A stretch of 58,183 nucleotides of DNA. Source: Synechococcus sp. SB0662_bin_14. GTDB taxonomy: Bacteria > Cyanobacteriota > Cyanobacteriia > PCC-6307 > Cyanobiaceae. The stretch is from positions 1 to 58,183 of the forward strand of contig VXNS01000027.1 in NCBI GenBank assembly GCA_009840445.1, written 5' to 3'. The first letter of the stretch is position 1; the number at the start of each line of letters is the position of its first letter. The notes under the pieces are model-generated. The model ran no database searches and had not been told where the DNA came from. It saw only the letters and a list, made by a program, of their open reading frames with translations. Positions 54,608 to 58,183 of this stretch are shown piece by piece. The position numbers and the translations under genes were made by a program.

Positions 54608-56345
54608 TTCAGTCTATCCCACCATCTCAGTCTCAATATACGGGCTCTGGTTTCTATAGAAACCAGAGCCCGTTCTCTATGTAAGCCCCCTGGCGGCCTG
54701 CTGCGCTGCCCTTCTAGTTGGATGCGGTGGTGGCTCTGACGACACTCCAATGTCCGCCGGCCCCACAGAGGCGGAAAAAGCGGAAGAGATGGAACGCAAA
54801 GGTCGTGAGACCAGTCAACGCACGGCGATCAGGGACGCCTTGACTGCTGCAAGGGCTGCCATGGACAGAGCGGTAACTGCCGTTGCCGCTGTGAACGATA
54901 CAGCGACTGACGCTCAAGTCACGGCTGCAGATACCGCGATCACCAACGTCACAACTGCGCTCAATGGTGTAAGAACTGCAATCGGGGCTGCTGCCGAGGT
55001 TCCGGAGGCAGAAAAGACCGGGTACAGTGGGGAGCACACCTCGCTCAGCAATCAGCTAAGGAGTCTCACAGATCAGCTAGCGACCGCCAAGACTTCCCGC
55101 GATACAGCGATGGATGCTGCTGATGAAGCTAAGCGTAAGGAGATGGCAGCCACTGGAATGGCGTTGAAGACAGCAATTGGGGCGGCCCCTCTGAGCTATC
55201 TCTCAGGTGACGGCTCTGCGGGTGTATCTTTAGCCTCAGCAGGGCTTACTGTTCAAGCGGACCCAGACCTCGCTAACACTGGCAGCACCCTAATTTCCGT
55301 AACATTAGAAGAAGGGGATTCCGCCGGCAGTTTGGGTGACTGGAAGGGCATACACTATGCTACTGAAGTCGATGAAGGTGATGATGATATGAAGGTTAAC
55401 ACTGCCGTGATTTATACAAATAAGGATTCTGCGAAATCTGAGCCAGTGGAGACCTATTATGTGACGGTGTCTAATAGACCTACCCAAGTTAGTAACTATG
55501 TCCCGGCTACAAAGACACTAACCTTGGACGCAGCCAAGCACATGAAGATGGAAAGTTCGGAGTTTCCGACCGCTGGTACGAAAACTTACGACAAATCAGG
55601 CAATGATAAGGCAGAATTCAGGGGATCTTATCACGGTATAGCCGGCACGTACTTTTGCACTAGCACTGAGGCATGCACGGCGACATATGCGGCGGACGGC
55701 ATCACCCTCGCCGGAACCTGGACATTTGTGCATGATCCTGGCGCAACAGTGTCGGTTCCAAGCAACGACTACTTATACTTTGGCTGGTGGCTGCACAAGG
55801 ACAAGGACGGTTCAAAATATGCCAGCGCGTTCTATGGCACTGCTGGCACTGTAACAAGCGAGAACGCTTACACAACAACCACCCTCGAAAATTTAGGTGG
55901 CATGGCGACCTATAGTGGCAAGGCTGCCGGGAAGTTCGCTATAGATAACCTGCTTACGGGCACGGGCGATGCCGGGCACTTCACGGCGGACGTCAAGCTG
56001 ACTGCCAAGTTTGATGCTGCTCCCTCTGGTGGGGGTATCTCCGGCGTGATCGATAACTTCTATCTCAACGACGTAAAACCAAAAGATACTTGGAGCGTGG
56101 AGTTGAAGAATACCTCTTGGGACGCGAATGCCAACTTCCCCAGTGCAGCCTTTAGCACCGCCAATCCAGATCACACGGTGTGGTCCATAAACGGCAGGAA
56201 AGCGGAAGCATCCGGTAGTTGGAAGGGCACGGTGTATGATCTGGAGGACGACGGCTCCAACTTGCCAACCATGGTCACCGGTAGTTTCCATTCTGAGTTC
56301 GGCTCAACCCACTCCATGGTCGGCGCCTTCGGTGCTGAGAAAGAC
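52947..56345 (+). repeat. 1658-bp tandem direct repeat
   Basis: 52947-54604 and 54688-56345 look identical base for base (offset 1741), separated by 83 bases. The left boundary is inside the signal-peptide codons and the right boundary two codons before the stop. Identity over this length means a very recent event, or continuing gene conversion, or an assembly artefact. Confidence 0.9.
54641..54680 (+). terminator. Perfect 32-bp palindrome terminator
   Basis: CGGGCTCTGGTTTCTA joined to its exact reverse complement TAGAAACCAGAGCCCG (54641-54672), followed by TTCTCTAT. It lies 33 bases after the stop of the intact lipoprotein gene and should stop transcription before the second copy. Confidence 0.75.
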
Positions 56346-56450
56346 GACCGGCCCCTTGAACTGGCCGCCAGGCCTGCAAGCCATTCCCTCAAAAGGCCTG
56401 GACCCCTACGCAGCGGAATTTGCGGGCAGATACAACATCCGTCCCCGTAA
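54688..56450 (+). pseudogene. Headless second copy of the TbpB-like lipoprotein gene
   Basis: Identical to the intact gene from the middle of the signal peptide to the final AEKD. The in-frame codons upstream (LYVSPLAACC) have no ATG/GTG/TTG, and a stop (TAG) precedes them. The first ATG is at 54750, after the lipobox, so a product from there would be cytosolic. The palindrome terminator lies just upstream, so it is probably not transcribed. The C-terminus loses the stop and reads 35 residues into the transposase remnant in another frame. It may serve as a donor cassette for recombination. Confidence 0.8.
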
Positions 56451-56526
56451 CACCGCTGACCAGATGAACTGGGCTGTCAGGGGAATGCGTGGGCAACGGC
56501 TTCGCTACCAGGACTTGATTGCCTGA
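56346..56526 (+). pseudogene. C-terminal transposase remnant
   Basis: The frame TGPLNWPPGLQA, GLDPYAAEFAGRYNIRPRNT, ADQMNWAVRGMRGQRLRYQDLIA-stop resembles the end of DDE transposases with EFAGRHNxRxxDTxDQM and GKRLRYxDL motifs (IS1595/ISXO2-like, from memory). It begins exactly where the 1658-bp repeat ends, so the duplication junction lies inside a former insertion sequence or the insertion was cut by it. Confidence 0.55.
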
Positions 56527-56580
56527 GCCTTGACAAAATGACTTGGTAACGGGTAAGGGAGGAGGCTTTTTTGTTGTCTT

Positions 56581-56628
56581 CCATGTGTCCTGGCATATGC
56601 GCAACCATGTGTCCTGGCATATGCGCAA
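56581..56628. repeat. 24-bp tandem repeat x2
   Basis: CCATGTGTCCTGGCATATGC plus GCAA, repeated twice head to tail. Contains the palindrome GCATATGC. Downstream of the transposase remnant; may be an old insertion-sequence end or an intergenic repeat. Confidence 0.7.
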
Positions 56629-56714
56629 CAGCCCGTCACGAGCTTCCTGGGGGCGCCCCGTTCAGGTCGGTTACCATGAGCGGACCTGCCTGCCGGTCTT
56701 CCTCTGTGGGGAAT

Positions 56715-56957
56715 TCAGCGATCCGGGGTAACGGGTTGCGAGAAACGGGCTTCCAGCAGGCGGTCCAGCTTTGCATCCAAGGCTCTGTTATCTTCCCGGT
56801 GCCGGGTGTCCATGGTCTTCATGTCGTCCCGCAAGTCGTCAATCCTCTTATTCACCCTGGCCTCACTGGCCTTGAGCTCATACCAGATCAGCCCCAAAAA
56901 GGCAGTGAAGAAGCCCGATGGTAACCATTCAGTCAGTCCGGGGGGGATTGTTGGCAC
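56715..56957 (-). CDS. Membrane-anchored coiled-coil protein E
   Basis: 80 residues: MPTIPPGLTEWLPSGFFTAF, a short membrane helix (to about 27), then a charged coil KASEARVNKRIDDLRDDM, HREDNRALDAKLDRLLEARF. Same plan as A to D, and the AKLDR end matches protein C; the N-terminal Pro/Leu-Pro-x-Trp region resembles C and D. No expanded repeats here. It is separated from A-D by the duplicated lipoprotein genes. Confidence 0.65.
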   Translation of the reverse strand: MPTIPPGLTEWLPSGFFTAFLGLIWYELKASEARVNKRIDDLRDDMKTMDTRHREDNRALDAKLDRLLEARFSQPVTPDR

Positions 56958-57160
56958 GGGTCTGTCGGGATGTGCTGCCAGTCTACCTTGCCGGGTCTGG
57001 CAGGGCTGTAGACCATGCCCTTACATGAACCACAGTGGGGCAACGCCCCCAACCAGGCCTGATGCCCATCGTCTTCCCCTTGCTGGTGCTGGTCCTGGGG
57101 CAGCCCCCAGGTTGCCACCGGTCTCTCTTGAGGTGGTGCAACCCCGCCCCAGTGTTCCAC

Positions 57161-57320
57161 CGTCTTCGAGACACATCCCACGGACCCGACCTCGGCTACG
57201 ACACGACAACAGCAGCAGGCGCCATGGCAGCGGGCAAGGGTTCCCTCGCAGAACGCCCCTGACTCCACGTCAGTGGCCAGACGGCAAACTGGCCACTCTT
57301 TAACCCGGAACCGTTATGAG
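57161..57320. repeat. Dispersed intergenic repeat, copy 2
   Basis: Shares blocks with 8652-8861 in the same order (CGTCTTCGA, CGACAACAGCAG, CCATGG, GCGGGCAAGGGT, then ACCGTTATGA). In this copy a strong hairpin lies near the right end. Non-coding, between protein E and the rubrerythrin gene. Confidence 0.5.
57272..57301 (+). terminator. Hairpin in dispersed repeat copy 2
   Basis: AGTGGCCAG-ACGGCAAA-CTGGCCACT is a perfect 9-bp stem followed by CTTT. It may act as a terminator ahead of the rubrerythrin gene, or it may be only part of the repeat. Confidence 0.5.
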
Positions 57321-57362
57321 TACGAGTTAGATGAATAACAACGTGGACGCCTCAGCACCCCC

Positions 57363-58091
57363 ATGGATCTTTCCCGACCCCGCACCCATGCCAATCTTGA
57401 AGCCGCCTTTGGCGGTGAAAGCATGGCCAACCGCAAATACCTCTTCTTCGCCGAAGTGGCCAAAACCCTGGGCCACAAAGACCTGGCCAAGCTCTTCCGG
57501 GACACCGCCGCCCAGGAAACCGAGCACGCCTTTGCCCATTTCCGCCTCCTCCACCCGGAATTGGTGGTTGAAGATCCCCAGGCCTTGACCCCCGAACAAC
57601 GGCAGGCGCTCCTCAGCCGTTGCCTGGAGTTGGCCATTGAGGGGGAAACCTACGAGTACACCACCATGTACCCGGAATTTACCGACGCGGCCCGCTCGGA
57701 TCGTGACGCCGCCGCCGCTGCGGAATTCGACGAGCAGATTGCCGAATCCCGGGAGCACGCCGGCATCTTCAAAAAGGCCGCCAGCAACTTCGGCTTCCTC
57801 ACCTCCATTGAACATCATCACGCCGAACGCTACGGGGTGGCCCTGGCTGCTCTGGAGGGCAAAGGCGATGCCGCCGAGGCCGCCAACCCCGTCCCCGGCC
57901 TCTGGATCTGCCGCGTCTGCTCCATGATCTACGACCCGGCCAAAGGGGATCCCGATTCCGGCATTGCCCCCGGCACCCCCTTCGAGCAGATTCCCGACGA
58001 CTGGGAGTGTCCCATCTGCGGCGCCCGCAAGGCCGGCTTCGTCCCCTACCGTCCCTCCACCCTGCAACAGCCGGCCTTGCAAACCGCTTGA
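57363..58091 (+). CDS. Rubrerythrin with C-terminal rubredoxin domain
   Basis: 242 residues. The four-helix ferritin-like diiron domain has ligands in [46 protein letters not shown] and [10 protein letters not shown]. The rubredoxin centre follows ([20 protein letters not shown] and [11 protein letters not shown], with four Cys). Rubrerythrin reduces H2O2 in the cytosol. The start ATG 57363 gives the usual [16 protein letters not shown]. Confidence 0.94.
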   Translation: MDLSRPRTHANLEAAFGGESMANRKYLFFAEVAKTLGHKDLAKLFRDTAAQETEHAFAHFRLLHPELVVEDPQALTPEQRQALLSRCLELAIEGETYEYTTMYPEFTDAARSDRDAAAAAEFDEQIAESREHAGIFKKAASNFGFLTSIEHHHAERYGVALAALEGKGDAAEAANPVPGLWICRVCSMIYDPAKGDPDSGIAPGTPFEQIPDDWECPICGARKAGFVPYRPSTLQQPALQTA

Positions 58092-58144
58092 AGCGCCCTT
58101 GCCCGCAGCTTCCTAAACTGCTCCCAAAGCCCATCCCATCCACC

Positions 58145-58183
58145 ATGGCCCTGTCACCCACCCCCACCCCCACCCCTGAAGCC
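58145..58183 (+). CDS. Start of a gene cut by the window edge
   Basis: ATG 58145 opens a frame, MALSPTPTPTPEA, that runs off the right end. Only 13 codons are visible, so identity cannot be judged. Confidence 0.4.
   Translation, partial: MALSPTPTPTPEA

Overview
The window is chromosomal DNA of a high-GC picocyanobacterium of the marine Synechococcus/Cyanobium type. Support for this: 3,8-divinyl chlorophyllide reductase BciA, ferredoxin-sulfite reductase, Ycf20/Ycf35/Ycf46 homologues, UbiD for plastoquinone, glycerate 3-kinase for photorespiration, GlgA/MalQ, and the rpmH-rnpA-PH-yidC-ycf46 gene order. The repeat-rich accessory lipoproteins, small coiled-coil membrane proteins and broken genes would fit a host-associated lineage such as the sponge symbiont 'Candidatus Synechococcus spongiarum'; that assignment is inference, not shown by a marker gene.

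Layout. 1-544: 5' part of a Pro-rich repeat lipoprotein gene running off the left edge. 731-5063: CbbY-like phosphatase, Ycf20, glycerate kinase, L32 and an FtsH without a visible first membrane segment. 5252-5872: DUF3800 remnant. 5814-14241: ComB, UbiD, an Rrf2 regulator, MalQ, BciA, an LCP ligase and GlgA. 14537-22218: a long leftward gene train (sppA, aroH, rpmH, rnpA, PH protein, yidC, ycf46, small membrane protein, HEAT protein, DUF2997, ycf35, ferredoxin, small membrane protein). 22280-26983: a rightward, tightly overlapped set (EamA exporter, tyrosine-recombinase-like protein, methyltransferase, CobO, aldo/keto reductase). 27064-28916: HEPN protein with a coupled membrane protein, then an orphan BMP-type substrate-binding lipoprotein. 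28945-34842: group 2 sigma factor with an unusual region 3, Rieske oxygenase, MgtE, a CrcB pair and a ParB-like protein. 34928-45262: TPR protein, GyrA/ParC paralogue, small basic protein, glycosyltransferase, rpsB-tsf, RecG and a VanX-type dipeptidase. 45374-50586: CsgG-like protein, sulfite reductase, a Cache-like secreted protein, a serine hydrolase and an NlpC/P60 protein.

The accessory region is 50,600-57,320. It holds five short proteins (plus one remnant) built as one N-terminal membrane helix followed by coiled coil; three of them carry 11-residue (33-bp) repeats. Beside them is an exact 1658-bp tandem duplication of a TbpB-like surface lipoprotein gene. The second copy has lost its start and signal peptide and runs into a transposase remnant. 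A 24-bp tandem repeat and one copy of a dispersed intergenic repeat (another lies at 8652-8861) flank it. This is the part most likely to hold undescribed biology: repeat-length-variable membrane coiled coils next to a recombinable surface lipoprotein cassette.

The window ends with a rubrerythrin and the first codons of another gene. No tRNA, rRNA or CRISPR array was found. Start codons are often GTG or TTG, and many genes overlap by 1-13 bases, so several starts were set by overlap or by family N-termini.
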